Source: an uncultured Methylophilaceae bacterium (GTDB lineage: Bacteria > Pseudomonadota > Gammaproteobacteria > Burkholderiales > Methylophilaceae). Taken from it: DNA of 34,038 nucleotides. Made by a program: the position numbers and the translations under genes. The notes under the pieces were generated by a model. The model searched no databases and was not told the DNA's origin. It worked only from the letters and a program-made list of their open reading frames with translations. The DNA lies in the NCBI GenBank assembly GCA_903849185.1, contig CAINIH010000092.1, forward strand, positions 1 through 34,038. The letters run 5' to 3'. Below are positions 15,494 through 24,002 of this stretch, in pieces (the first letter of the stretch is position 1; every line of letters starts with the position of its first letter).

Positions 15494-16416
15494 CCTCTGG
15501 GGTGATGTGTTTCGTGAAGCTTCTTCAAACGCTCACGTGCCACATGTGTATAAATTTGCGTCGTTGAAATATCTGCATGTCCTAATAACATTTGAACCAC
15601 ACGTAAATCTGCACCATGATTAAGTAAGTGTGTCGCAAAAGCATGCCGTAATACATGCGGCGATAATGTTTTTTGAATGCCTGCAATTAATGCATAGCGT
15701 TTAATTAAATGCCAAAATGATTGTCGCGTCATCAATTCTCCACGCTGTGTGACAAATAAATCATCTGATACTTTTTGATTAAGAATATGGGGCCTTGCTT
15801 CTTTTAAATAACGATCTATCCATTCAACAGCGACTTCACCCATAGGGACTAATCTTGTTTTACTCCCCTTACCTGTCACACGAATCACACCATCAGCAAG
15901 ACTCACCTCAGTCACTCTTAAACTAATGAGTTCGGTCACACGCAATCCACATGCATAAAGAAGTTCTAACATCGCGCGATCGCGCAACCCTAAAGATGTT
16001 TCAATCTCAGGGGCTTTTAAAAGAGATTCGACTTCAGTTTCATTTAAACTTTTAGGAAGTGATTTTGGTAATTTCGGGGCTTCAATATGGAGCGTGGGAT
16101 CTTCTTCAATATGACGTTCACGTAAGTGATAACGGTAGAAACGTCGAAGTGTTGCGATTAATCTTGAAATACTTCTCGCTTTTACATGACTGAATTTATT
16201 CGCAAGATAACCTTGAATATCGCTTTCTCTAACTTCTAATAATATTTTTTTAAACTCGCGATTTAAAAATTCTGAGAATTGCATTAAATCAAAACGATAA
16301 CTCTCTAGCGTATTTTTGGCTAAACCATCCTCAAGCCATAAGTGATCAATAAATTGATCGATGACTTTTTTTTCGTCATCAGAAATGACAATGGGATCTC
16401 GTGTTTTCTTCACCAT
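15490..16416 (-). CDS. xerD: Tyrosine recombinase XerD
   Basis: A 308-residue site-specific recombinase resolving chromosome dimers at dif with XerC. The N-terminal SAM-like domain spans about 17-105. Catalytic residues are readable: Arg159 (ACGLR), Lys183 (TGKGSK), His254 and Arg257 (HVLRH), His280 (LLGH) and nucleophile Tyr289 (QIYTHV). The ending and length favour XerD over XerC, though no search was run. It begins about 20 bp after the rplS terminator on the same strand, leaving little room for a promoter. Confidence 0.93.
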   Translation of the reverse strand: MVKKTRDPIVISDDEKKVIDQFIDHLWLEDGLAKNTLESYRFDLMQFSEFLNREFKKILLEVRESDIQGYLANKFSHVKARSISRLIATLRRFYRYHLRERHIEEDPTLHIEAPKLPKSLPKSLNETEVESLLKAPEIETSLGLRDRAMLELLYACGLRVTELISLRVTEVSLADGVIRVTGKGSKTRLVPMGEVAVEWIDRYLKEARPHILNQKVSDDLFVTQRGELMTRQSFWHLIKRYALIAGIQKTLSPHVLRHAFATHLLNHGADLRVVQMLLGHADISTTQIYTHVARERLKKLHETHHPRG

Positions 16417-16436
16417 ACAAAAAGATTAACACAAAT

Positions 16437-16466
16437 AAAAAAGCCCCGCTTTAACGGGGCTTTTTA
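16437..16466. terminator. Strong bidirectional intrinsic terminator after rplS
   Basis: AAAAAGCCCCG, loop CTTTAA, CGGGGCTTTTT: an 11-bp perfect stem counting A-T pairs, with a GC core and U-tracts on both strands. It ends the rpsP-rimM-trmD-rplS operon and lies directly in front of xerD. Confidence 0.93.
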
Positions 16467-16468
16467 AA

Positions 16469-16915
16469 TTACTCAGCTGCCTTATCGGGAGCTGCTTCAG
16501 GCGCTGACGCCTTAGGCGTTTCTGTTTTTGGAATGTCTTGAATAATTTCTTTTTCACGCGCATCTAATTTTTCACGGATACGTGCAGATTTACCTGAGCG
16601 TTCACGTAAGTAATAAAGTTTTGCACGACGCACATCACCGCGACGTTTTAATTCGATTGATGCGATTAATGGAGAATAAGTTTGGAATGTACGCTCAACA
16701 CCTTCACCAGATGAAATCTTACGCACAGTGAATGCTGAATTGAGGCCGCGATTTCTTTTTGAAATCACAACACCTTCGTAAAGCTGCACACGCTTTCTTG
16801 TACCTTCGACCACGTTTACACCCACTACAACTGTGTCGCCTGGTGCAAAGTTAGGGATGGTTTTACCTAGACGAGCAATTTCTTCTTGCTCTAATAATTG
16901 AATAATATCTGCCAT
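16469..16915 (-). CDS. rplS: 50S ribosomal protein bL19
   Basis: A 148-residue protein. The core ([39 protein letters not shown]) is bL19, which lies at the 30S/50S interface. The family norm is about 115-130 residues; here a charged, Ala/Pro-rich tail (about residues 128-148) is added. Last gene of the rpsP operon, 16 bp after trmD, and followed by a strong terminator. An AAGGA ribosome site precedes the start. Confidence 0.98.
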   Translation of the reverse strand: MADIIQLLEQEEIARLGKTIPNFAPGDTVVVGVNVVEGTRKRVQLYEGVVISKRNRGLNSAFTVRKISSGEGVERTFQTYSPLIASIELKRRGDVRRAKLYYLRERSGKSARIREKLDAREKEIIQDIPKTETPKASAPEAAPDKAAE

Positions 16916-16931
16916 AATCCGTTCCTTTTAG

Positions 16932-17699
16932 TTATATAGAGTCTTGTTCCTGCTTATCTATTTCTTCAAGCAGCCGAGTCTCTTCTTTAGTCAACAGCCT
17001 TGCGGCCAACAAATCAGGTCGTCTGACCTTGGTTAACGCTAACGATTGCTGTAATCGCCAGGCGCTAATTCTAGCATGGTTACCCGATAATAATACATCC
17101 GGCACCTTAGATCCTTCATACACTTCCGGTCTCGTATAGTGAGGGCAATCAAGTAAGCCATTCACAAACGAATCCTCAATGGCCGAATTATCATCTCCTA
17201 ACACCCCTGGTAGTTGCCTAATAATCGCATCCATCACCACCATGGTAGGTAATTCCCCGCCACTTAATACGTAGTCGCCAATTGAAATTTCTTCATCGAT
17301 ACTACTTTCAATCAGCCTCTCATCCACTCCTTCATAACGACTCGCTAAAAAAATGAGTCCTGAAGCTTTTGACAGTTCCATTACTTTTTGATGTGTGAGT
17401 GGCAATCCTCTTGGGGATAAATGAATCACTCTTACATCTTGAATGCCTTTATTCATTTGCGCTTTTCTAGCGGCATCAATGGCCTTCTTCAAAGGCTCAA
17501 TCATCATCAGCATGCCTGGGCCGCCGCCATAAGGCCTATCATCTACTGTGCGATGTGCATCACTTGTAAAATCTCTTGGATTCCATAACGTTAAATCTAC
17601 AAACGCTTCATGAAATGCACGAGATGTAATACCAAAATCCTTTAATGCTTGAAACATCTCAGGAAAAAGTGTCACCACATCAAAAGACAAAGATTTCAT
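16932..17699 (-). CDS. trmD: tRNA (guanine37-N1)-methyltransferase TrmD
   Basis: A 255-residue SPOUT methyltransferase making m1G37, which prevents frameshifting. The N-terminal [11 protein letters not shown], the active-site [12 protein letters not shown] and the knot segments HLSPRG and [12 protein letters not shown], then [13 protein letters not shown], are all present. The start ATG abuts the rimM TAA with no spacer, which implies coupled translation. Length is normal. Confidence 0.98.
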   Translation of the reverse strand: MKSLSFDVVTLFPEMFQALKDFGITSRAFHEAFVDLTLWNPRDFTSDAHRTVDDRPYGGGPGMLMMIEPLKKAIDAARKAQMNKGIQDVRVIHLSPRGLPLTHQKVMELSKASGLIFLASRYEGVDERLIESSIDEEISIGDYVLSGGELPTMVVMDAIIRQLPGVLGDDNSAIEDSFVNGLLDCPHYTRPEVYEGSKVPDVLLSGNHARISAWRLQQSLALTKVRRPDLLAARLLTKEETRLLEEIDKQEQDSI

Positions 17700-18203
17700 T
17701 TAAAAATCTTTATCCCAGTCGACTTCAATTTCTTTTTTTGCCATATCCACATTTAAAATCACATGCGGAATAAAGGGGATTAAATACTCTTTGTCACCCT
17801 TTACGACTAAGACATCGTTCGCTCCCGTTTCCAGAAATGTTTGAACGACACCTAAATGTTCTTTCTGTTGATTGATGACTTTATGTCCCATCAAATCATT
17901 CCAGTAATATTCGCCTTTTTCTAAAGCAGGCAATTCATCTTTGGGTATTAAAATCGTTTTATTCTTTAACCCGAATGCTGCATCTCGATCATCAATATTC
18001 ACTAACTTAGCGACAATACTATTGCCATGTATTTTTGATGTTTCGATTGGGTAACTTATCGATGATTTTTCATCTCCAATAAGCCACTCTTTTTTATTCA
18101 GAAGTTGATGGATATCTACCGTGAAGGGCTGAATCTTAATCCAACCTTTGACACCATATGGCCCACTGATGCGTGCCATGATAAATTTTTCTATCTCACT
18201 CAT
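17700..18203 (-). CDS. rimM: 16S rRNA processing protein RimM
   Basis: A 167-residue 30S maturation factor with an N-terminal RimM domain (ARISGPYGVKGWIKIQPF) and a C-terminal PRC barrel (GEYYWNDLMGHKVINQ, GANDVLVVKGDKEYLIPFIP). The start chosen is ATG 18203; a GTG five codons upstream (18218) is possible. A perfect hairpin (18205-18224) ends one base before this ATG and covers the place where a Shine-Dalgarno site would be, so translation may be restrained relative to the ribosomal genes around it. Confidence 0.95.
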   Translation of the reverse strand: MSEIEKFIMARISGPYGVKGWIKIQPFTVDIHQLLNKKEWLIGDEKSSISYPIETSKIHGNSIVAKLVNIDDRDAAFGLKNKTILIPKDELPALEKGEYYWNDLMGHKVINQQKEHLGVVQTFLETGANDVLVVKGDKEYLIPFIPHVILNVDMAKKEIEVDWDKDF

Positions 18204-18204
18204 A

Positions 18205-18224
18205 TCACTTGTATTCACAAGTGA
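18205..18224 (-). promoter_or_regulatory. Perfect hairpin abutting the rimM start codon
   Basis: Arms TCACTTGT and ACAAGTGA with a 4-nt loop, 9 bp after the rpsP stop and 1 bp before the rimM ATG. In RNA it would fold into an 8-bp stem over the ribosome-binding region. In Escherichia coli, rimM and trmD are known to be translated much less than rpsP and rplS from the same mRNA; this hairpin could serve the same purpose. Confidence 0.6.
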
Positions 18225-18233
18225 ATCAAAACA

Positions 18234-18755
18234 TTAAGCGCTTTCAGCTGGTGGTTCAGTCGCCTCAGCTGGAGCTGCTTCTGGTGCTACTTCAGGAGCT
18301 GCTGCTTCTACTGGGGCCGCTTCTGGAGCTGCCTCAACTGGCGCTGCTTCTGGTGCAGGAGCTGCTGCAGCTTCTGCTGCTTTCGCTTTTTCTTCTGCTT
18401 CTTTAGCTTCCATCGCTGCTTTTAATTCTTCAGCTTTTTTAGCTGCTTCTTTAGCTTTTCTCGCTTCTACCTTGTCTGCATCTTTTTTCTTTAAAGCCAC
18501 AATTGCTTCTGGGCCTTTTGAGTGCAGTTTAACTAAGCGATTGACTGAATCTGAGAGGAGTGCGCCATGACCTTTCCAATGTGTGACACGTTCGTTATCA
18601 ATACGAAGTGCTTCGGTGCCAATTTTAGCCATTGGGTTATAAAAACCAATACGCTCAATAAAGCGTCCGTCGCGGCGATTTCTTGAATCTGCCACAACTA
18701 CATTGTAAAAAGGGGTCTTTTTTGAACCGCCTCTAGAAAGTCGAATAATTACCAT
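18234..18755 (-). CDS. rpsP: 30S ribosomal protein bS16 with long repeat-rich tail
   Basis: Residues 1 to about 85 are a standard bS16 ([33 protein letters not shown]). The family is normally 80-90 residues, but this one continues to 173. Residues 90-128 are a Lys/Glu/Ala-rich, likely helical stretch. Residues 129-173 are a Pro/Ala/Glu tail containing PEAAPVEAA twice in tandem (135-143 and 144-152) and degenerate further copies. The frame is intact and the tail is locally GC-rich against an AT-rich genome. A strong sigma-70 promoter lies upstream. The tail function is unknown and it is probably disordered. Confidence 0.97.
   Translation of the reverse strand: MVIIRLSRGGSKKTPFYNVVVADSRNRRDGRFIERIGFYNPMAKIGTEALRIDNERVTHWKGHGALLSDSVNRLVKLHSKGPEAIVALKKKDADKVEARKAKEAAKKAEELKAAMEAKEAEEKAKAAEAAAAPAPEAAPVEAAPEAAPVEAAAPEVAPEAAPAEATEPPAESA
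18300..18353 (-). repeat. Tandem 9-codon repeat in the rpsP tail
   Basis: Two adjacent copies encode PEAAPVEAA, with degenerate copies on the C-terminal side. The nucleotide copies differ at synonymous sites, so this is not a very recent duplication. Confidence 0.7.
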
Positions 18756-18802
18756 AATTTACACTCTTCAATTAGTTAAAAATTTTCTTAAGAAAGGGGC
18801 GG

Positions 18803-18832
18803 ATTTTACGCTATTTTTGGCATATTTGGCAA
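18803..18832 (-). promoter_or_regulatory. Sigma-70 promoter of rpsP-rimM-trmD-rplS
   Basis: On the minus strand, -35 TTGCCA (18832-18827) and -10 TAAAAT (18808-18803) have an 18-bp spacer, each one mismatch from consensus. The predicted start is near 18796, followed by a GC-rich discriminator (CCGCCCC), which is typical of stringently controlled ribosomal promoters. A 12-bp palindrome TTTCTTAAGAAA (18784-18795) follows. Confidence 0.75.
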
Positions 18833-18874
18833 GCAAAATCACTTTAAAGACAAGAATTTAAGGTCTCTTTTTGT

Positions 18875-19543
18875 CTATTGATAAGGGGTAGGATCATCAA
18901 TCCCAGCGGCTTTAAAGCCATTTTGCCTTAAACGACAAGAATCGCAGACGCCACAAGCTAGCCCTGCTTGATCAGCCTGATAACAAGAGACTGTTAAACC
19001 ATAATTCACACCCAATGTCATACCTTTAGCAATGATGGCTTCTTTAGATAAATTAATGAGCGGAGTATGAAGTTGGATGGCTTGACCCTCGATAGCCGAT
19101 TTAGTCGCTAAATTAGCCATTTTTTGAAATTGCTCAATATATTCGGGTCTGCAATCAGGGTAGCCTGAATAATCGACGGCATTCACCCCTATAAAAATGT
19201 CATGGGCACCGATCACTTCTGCCCACCCTAAAGCGAGCGTCAGCATTAAAGTATTGCGAGCGGGCACGTAAGTAATAGGAATGTGGGTGCTTAATTCAGT
19301 CGGCACTTTTAAATCAGGATTGGTTAGCGCTGAAGTGAGCATCCAACTTAAATCCATCTCAACTGTTTTATGGTCTTTAACGTTAAATTGAATGGCAATT
19401 TTTTTAGCAGCTTCGAGTTCCGCAATATGGCGTTGGTGATAATTCACACTCAAAGCGTAACATTCATAGCCTTTACTTTTTGCGATCGCTAAGGTCGTAG
19501 CAGAATCAAGACCGCCCGATAAAAGAACGACCGCTTTAGACAC
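18875..19543 (-). CDS. queC: 7-cyano-7-deazaguanine (preQ0) synthase QueC
   Basis: A 222-residue ATP-dependent enzyme converting carboxy-deazaguanine to preQ0 in queuosine synthesis. The PP-loop SGGLDS is at 9-14, and the zinc site is formed by Cys187, Cys197, Cys200 and Cys203 (CGVCDSC). The start codon is GTG at 19543, overlapping queE by 8 bp. It ends the long yebC-tol-que run; no convincing terminator follows it before the rpsP promoter. Confidence 0.97.
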   Translation of the reverse strand: MSKAVVLLSGGLDSATTLAIAKSKGYECYALSVNYHQRHIAELEAAKKIAIQFNVKDHKTVEMDLSWMLTSALTNPDLKVPTELSTHIPITYVPARNTLMLTLALGWAEVIGAHDIFIGVNAVDYSGYPDCRPEYIEQFQKMANLATKSAIEGQAIQLHTPLINLSKEAIIAKGMTLGVNYGLTVSCYQADQAGLACGVCDSCRLRQNGFKAAGIDDPTPYQ

Positions 19544-20177
19544 CGGGCTTTTCTCCCCAAAGTAATTTATGTAATTGAATTTGCAAGCGCACAGGAAGTT
19601 GATCTTCTAAAATCCAATTCCCTAAATCAGTTGCGTTAAGCTTTTGGTACACAGGCGAAAATAACACATGGCATTTTTCGGTTAATTTATATTGATCAAG
19701 GATTTTTTTGGCCCAGTCGTAATCTTCGCGACTACAAAGCACAAATTTAATTTCATCTTTTGCATGAATGAGATTTAGATTTTCCCAATGATTTTTTTTC
19801 TCTTCACCTGATTCAGGTGTTTTGATGTCTAAAATAATTTTAATGCGAGGGTCCACTTCTTTAATAGAAATCCCACCCCCCGTCTCAAGCGATAAATCAT
19901 AATTTTGATCTGCTAAAACTTTTAGAAGGCTCAATACTTCTTTTTGCGCTAAAGGTTCGCCCCCTGTGACTGTGACGTAGTGTGTGTCGTATTTTTTGAT
20001 TGTCTCCATGATGTCATCCATATCCATCATCGACCCACCTTGGAAAGCATAAGCTGTATCACAATAATGGCAACGCATGGGACATCCGCTTAATCGAATA
20101 AAAATCGTAGGCAATCCCACGCGAGAGGATTCACCTTGTAGCGAATAAAAAATTTCAAAGATTTTAAGTTGTGCCAC
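19536..20177 (-). CDS. queE: 7-carboxy-7-deazaguanine synthase QueE (radical SAM)
   Basis: A 213-residue radical-SAM enzyme of queuosine synthesis. The 4Fe-4S cysteines are Cys32, Cys36 and Cys39 in [10 protein letters not shown], and the substrate-binding [14 protein letters not shown] precedes them. VTGGEPL follows, as in the family. The start is GTG at 20177. It overlaps queC by 8 bp and lies 39 bp after cpoB, a placement seen in many proteobacteria. Confidence 0.96.
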   Translation of the reverse strand: MAQLKIFEIFYSLQGESSRVGLPTIFIRLSGCPMRCHYCDTAYAFQGGSMMDMDDIMETIKKYDTHYVTVTGGEPLAQKEVLSLLKVLADQNYDLSLETGGGISIKEVDPRIKIILDIKTPESGEEKKNHWENLNLIHAKDEIKFVLCSREDYDWAKKILDQYKLTEKCHVLFSPVYQKLNATDLGNWILEDQLPVRLQIQLHKLLWGEKPGV

Positions 20178-20216
20178 GTTTAGGAATTTAAGACAAAAAA
20201 TTAAAGGGTAGAAATA

Positions 20217-20993
20217 TTAAGGCTTAATACTTTCTAAAACTTTTAAACGCTTTTGAGCATTTTGAATCACATCGCTCTTAGGATATTTTTTAATCAAATC
20301 CTTTAAACTTTTTTTAGCTTCAGGAATAAGTGCTAATTGAATTTGTGCGTTAGCTAAGCCAAGTAGCGCTTCTGGATTTTTTGCAAAATCTGGATGTTGA
20401 TCCAATAATTTTTGATAAGTACCGAGTGACGCTTTGTAATTTTTTAAACTAAATTGCGCATTCGCTAGGCCATATTTAGCATCAGGTAATAATGCGCTAC
20501 TAGGGAATTGTTTAATAAAGTCAGTGAAGGCCTGGAAGGCCTCTTTATATTTCATGCCATCTAAAAGTTGACTGGCTTGATCAAAAACTTCTTGATCTGA
20601 CGGTGCTTTCACTTCAGGTGTTGTAGGTGATTCAGCGACTTTATTAGGTAAAGCCGAATTATTTCCAACTGATTTTTCTTCAATCTTTCGAAGTCTGCCA
20701 TCTAGGTCTTGATAAAGATCTTTCTGGCGCTGCTCCACCGTAGCATTTAAATGACGAAGTGTTTCCATATCGCCACGTAATTTGGAAACATCTTGTTTCA
20801 TGAGTTCGATTTGATTCAGCATATCGTTGAGGCTACCACTTTTAATGACAGCCTCAAGATTTACAATACGCGCTTCTAACTCCGCTTCTTTTAATTGCAT
20901 CTCTTGAAGTTTTTTTCTAGCTTCCGTATCTTCAAAAAGTGCCGCGTGAACAGGTGTGACACATAAACACGCTAAAAGAATGAGTTTTTTCAT
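20217..20993 (-). CDS. cpoB: Tol-Pal system protein CpoB (YbgF)
   Basis: A 258-residue periplasmic protein coordinating outer-membrane constriction with peptidoglycan synthesis. It has a signal peptide (KKLILLACLCVTPVHA), a trimerising coiled coil (about 25-115) and three TPR-like repeats in the C-terminal half (VFDQASQLLDGMKYKEAFQA onward). ATG 20993 is preferred; one codon upstream is an in-frame TTG. It follows pal with a 13-bp gap. Confidence 0.94.
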   Translation of the reverse strand: MKKLILLACLCVTPVHAALFEDTEARKKLQEMQLKEAELEARIVNLEAVIKSGSLNDMLNQIELMKQDVSKLRGDMETLRHLNATVEQRQKDLYQDLDGRLRKIEEKSVGNNSALPNKVAESPTTPEVKAPSDQEVFDQASQLLDGMKYKEAFQAFTDFIKQFPSSALLPDAKYGLANAQFSLKNYKASLGTYQKLLDQHPDFAKNPEALLGLANAQIQLALIPEAKKSLKDLIKKYPKSDVIQNAQKRLKVLESIKP

Positions 20994-21006
20994 CAATATT
21001 TAATGC

Positions 21007-21498
21007 TTACTCTTTTTCGTAAGAGATATCGACGCGACGATCTTTGCCATAGCATGCATCATCTTTACAATTCGTATCTGCACGCTCTTCACCGAAACTT
21101 ACTGTTTCGATTTGTGTATCTTGCGCACCTAATACATTCATCGATTTCTTCACTGATACAGAACGTCTTTGACCAAGTGATACGTTATATTCACGTGAAC
21201 CGCGATCATCCGTATTACCTGTTAAAGTCATTTTTGCTTTTGGGTGAGTTGACACATATTTGGCGTGCGCTGCTACGAGATCTTTGTATTCAGCTTTTAC
21301 GACATCTTTATCATAATCAAAGTAAATGCTTCGTTTCGATAAAATATTATTAGGATCGCGTAGGCTTGCAAGATCAAGATCTTTTTCGTCATCAGATACT
21401 GAAGGGCCAGTAGGTTTTGATACATCATTAATGGGTGTCGAACTACAACCTACCAAAAACAATGAAAGTAATGTTGCAAGTAATAGTGATTTTTTCAT
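21007..21498 (-). CDS. pal: Peptidoglycan-associated lipoprotein Pal
   Basis: A 163-residue outer-membrane lipoprotein. The signal ends in LFLVGC with Cys18 lipidated. The OmpA-like domain has YFDYDKDVV and TGNTDDRGSREYN with LGQRRS, the peptidoglycan-binding segments. Start 21498 is supported by a GGAG ribosome site nine bases upstream; an ATG five codons earlier (21513) is contained in that site and is rejected. It partners TolB and CpoB. Confidence 0.97.
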   Translation of the reverse strand: MKKSLLLATLLSLFLVGCSSTPINDVSKPTGPSVSDDEKDLDLASLRDPNNILSKRSIYFDYDKDVVKAEYKDLVAAHAKYVSTHPKAKMTLTGNTDDRGSREYNVSLGQRRSVSVKKSMNVLGAQDTQIETVSFGEERADTNCKDDACYGKDRRVDISYEKE

Positions 21499-21524
21499 TT
21501 TGCAAATCTCCATAAGTTAATTTT

Positions 21525-22829
21525 TTATTTTACAAAAGGCCCCCAAGCGGGCTCTCTAATATCATCGGCATGAATATTGAATGATTGGCGAACCACTCCA
21601 TCAATCGATACGGTAGAAAGTTCGCCCGATCCGTTGATCTTATGTGCATATAGTATCACATGCCCATTCGGTGAAAACTTAGGTGCCTCATCAAAAGGGC
21701 CATCCGTAATTTTCGTAATTTGACCTGTTTGCAAATCATGCAATACGACTCTGAATCGACCTTCGTCTTGCATCACATAGGCAAGCATTTTGCCATCAGG
21801 TGAAATATTAGGATTTAAGTTTTGATTGCCTTCAAATGAGACGCGCTGTGGCTCGCCCCCGCTTGATGAAACTTTATAAATTTGCGGACGACCACCACGA
21901 TCGGATGTGAAATAAATAAATTTTCCATCAGGCGACCACACAGGCTCTGTATCAATATGCGCGCTCTGGATAAGTGGTTTTAAATTAGAGCCATCAGGAT
22001 CGATTAAATAAATTTGAGAGTTCGCGTTATACGTTAAAACAATCGCTAAACGTCTTCCATCAGGTGACCACGAAGGAGAGCTGTTATTACCTTTAAAATT
22101 AGCCACTACCGTTCTTTGTCCTGTCACTAAAGATTGAATATAAATAATGGGTTTTTTCTTTTCAAAAGATACATAAGCAAACTTGGTGCCATCGGGTGAC
22201 CATCTTGCCGAAATTAAAGGCTGAGGTGAGCCCACGACTGACTGTACATTAAATCCATCTGCGTCTGCCACATTTAAAGAATAACGGCCTTTATTTTTTG
22301 AGATATAAGAAATTTTGGTACTAAAGACACCTGGAATACCTGTTAATTTTTCATAAATCGTGTCAGAAATTTTATGTGCAATCGCACGATACTGAGCGAC
22401 TGGACCTGAAAATTCCATAGTGGTTAAAATAGTTTTTTTATTAATATCCACTAAAAACCAATTCACTTTCATGCGATTGTTGTTGATTTCGACCTGACCT
22501 AAAGTCATCACTTGCGCTTCAATCGCAGTCATTTCAGGGTAATTAATTTCACTCAAAGTCGATGGTTTATTAACTAACCCTTCAATATCTAAAGGTCTAA
22601 AAAATCCTGAGCGATAAAGATCAGCTGCAATAATTTGATGCATACGACTATTTGTTTTGTCTTGAGCGATTTCTTTATAAGGCATCACTGCAATATTAAT
22701 TTGCTTAGTGCCGCCTCCAGCAATCTCAATCGTTTCAATCGCAAATGCATTTGAATGAATAAAAGAAAAAAAGTATAAAGAAATAAATATTTTGAATATG
22801 TTTAGCATGCTGAAATTATATTTTTTCAT
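21525..22829 (-). CDS. tolB: Tol-Pal system protein TolB
   Basis: A 434-residue periplasmic protein linking TolA and Pal. It has a signal peptide (cleavage after SNAFA), an N-terminal alpha/beta domain and a six-bladed beta-propeller with repeats such as PSWSPDGRRLA, PVWSPDGKFIYF and PNISPDGKMLAY. The start at 22829 overlaps tolA by 14 bp; ATG 22808 would give a shorter signal peptide, and no ribosome site decides between them. Confidence 0.97.
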   Translation of the reverse strand: MKKYNFSMLNIFKIFISLYFFSFIHSNAFAIETIEIAGGGTKQINIAVMPYKEIAQDKTNSRMHQIIAADLYRSGFFRPLDIEGLVNKPSTLSEINYPEMTAIEAQVMTLGQVEINNNRMKVNWFLVDINKKTILTTMEFSGPVAQYRAIAHKISDTIYEKLTGIPGVFSTKISYISKNKGRYSLNVADADGFNVQSVVGSPQPLISARWSPDGTKFAYVSFEKKKPIIYIQSLVTGQRTVVANFKGNNSSPSWSPDGRRLAIVLTYNANSQIYLIDPDGSNLKPLIQSAHIDTEPVWSPDGKFIYFTSDRGGRPQIYKVSSSGGEPQRVSFEGNQNLNPNISPDGKMLAYVMQDEGRFRVVLHDLQTGQITKITDGPFDEAPKFSPNGHVILYAHKINGSGELSTVSIDGVVRQSFNIHADDIREPAWGPFVK

Positions 22830-23604
22830 TAGGATGGAAATTAAGTTTTAAATTTTTAAATTTCGAAAATAAATCTGTATCTGTGGGTACCGGTAAAGGT
22901 TGTGATTGAAAAATAGCCCGCTCAACTGATTCATCACACACCGGAATACCGCTTGATTTTAACATTTTAGGATTACCAATCAATTCTCCTGTAGGCATGA
23001 GTCCAATTTCGAATTGAAGCTCAACAGGGCTAGACCCGCATAATTGCTTATTCACATTCTGTTGAATTTTTCTTTGAATTAATACTTTATATTTATCCAT
23101 TTCACCTAATTTAGCTCCACCCTCAGTAGGATTAGGATTGGATTGTTTCATATCTTCATGACGATTTAATGAAGGTTTGGATTTGTCTTGAAGTAATTCC
23201 TGCTGGAGCTTTGCCAATTGATCTTGTTTTAAAAGATCTTCCTGAATTTTTTTTAAATCATCTTTCTTCTTTTGATCCTCTAATTTTTTACGCTCTTCTT
23301 CTTTTTTTTGTTTCAAACTAATGTCAGCTTTATCGCTTGTAAGCGATTTAATAATTTCTTCTACTTTAGAAGGTTTAGGAACGGGCTTGGCAGGTTCTGG
23401 CTCAACTTTTTTTTCAACTGGAGGTGCTTCTATTGGTTTAGAACTTGGCTGAGGAATGGAATCCCATAACTCCACTTCAGCTACTTGAGGTAATTTCACC
23501 CTCCATTCAAAACTCACAATCATGATGAGAATTAAAACAATATGCACACTCACTGCATAAATCGCAGATCGCTTCGCTATGATTTTTTCTTGAGGTCTAA
23601 TCAT
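22816..23604 (-). CDS. tolA: Tol-Pal system protein TolA
   Basis: A 262-residue inner-membrane protein reaching across the periplasm. There is one N-terminal transmembrane helix (about 14-32), a Pro-rich linker, a Lys/Glu/Gln coiled coil (about 85-150) and a C-terminal TonB/TolA-like domain (YKVLIQRKIQQNV to the end) with two cysteines as in other TolA domains (CGSS, VCDES). The coiled coil is shorter than in Escherichia coli TolA (421 residues), usual for betaproteobacteria. It lies 8 bp after tolR. Confidence 0.95.
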   Translation of the reverse strand: MIRPQEKIIAKRSAIYAVSVHIVLILIMIVSFEWRVKLPQVAEVELWDSIPQPSSKPIEAPPVEKKVEPEPAKPVPKPSKVEEIIKSLTSDKADISLKQKKEEERKKLEDQKKKDDLKKIQEDLLKQDQLAKLQQELLQDKSKPSLNRHEDMKQSNPNPTEGGAKLGEMDKYKVLIQRKIQQNVNKQLCGSSPVELQFEIGLMPTGELIGNPKMLKSSGIPVCDESVERAIFQSQPLPVPTDTDLFSKFKNLKLNFHPNEKI

Positions 23605-23612
23605 GTCTTAAT

Positions 23613-23999
23613 TTATTTTTGTGGCTTTAAAAGTAGGCCCACTTTAGATACATTATTTTGTTTTAAAAGATCCATGAGGCTAATTACTTCGTCATACTTC
23701 ACATTCTTATCAGCAGCAATCACGAGGGCTCGATCAGGTGTCGTTTTAATTAAAGACTGCACATGGCTTAAAAGTCGATCGCGCGTATAGCTTTCGCCTT
23801 CAATCTCAATCGTATTATTAAGTTTGACTGTAATCACAATGGGCGCACCTGTTTGCTTTAATGTTTCTCCCACTTCAGGAAGTTCTACAACACCTGGATT
23901 TGTCATGGGCGCTGTCACCATAAAAATGACAAGCAACACTAAAGTCACATCAATATATGGCACCACATTAATTTGATTCATTAAGCGACGTTTACGCAT
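23613..23999 (-). CDS. tolR: Tol-Pal system protein TolR (ExbD family)
   Basis: A 128-residue protein with one transmembrane helix carrying the proton-path Asp in VVPYIDVTLVLLVIFMV and a periplasmic domain. With TolQ it forms the proton-driven motor that energises TolA. The ATG at 23999 is chosen because AAGGA lies six bases before it; an in-frame GTG at 24002 directly abuts the tolQ stop. Confidence 0.96.
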   Translation of the reverse strand: MRKRRLMNQINVVPYIDVTLVLLVIFMVTAPMTNPGVVELPEVGETLKQTGAPIVITVKLNNTIEIEGESYTRDRLLSHVQSLIKTTPDRALVIAADKNVKYDEVISLMDLLKQNNVSKVGLLLKPQK

Positions 24000-24002
24000 C
24001 AC

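Noticed and set aside
18209-18406. Leucine-rich open frame on the plus strand
   Set aside because: Antisense shadow of the Ala/Pro/Glu repeats in the rpsP tail.
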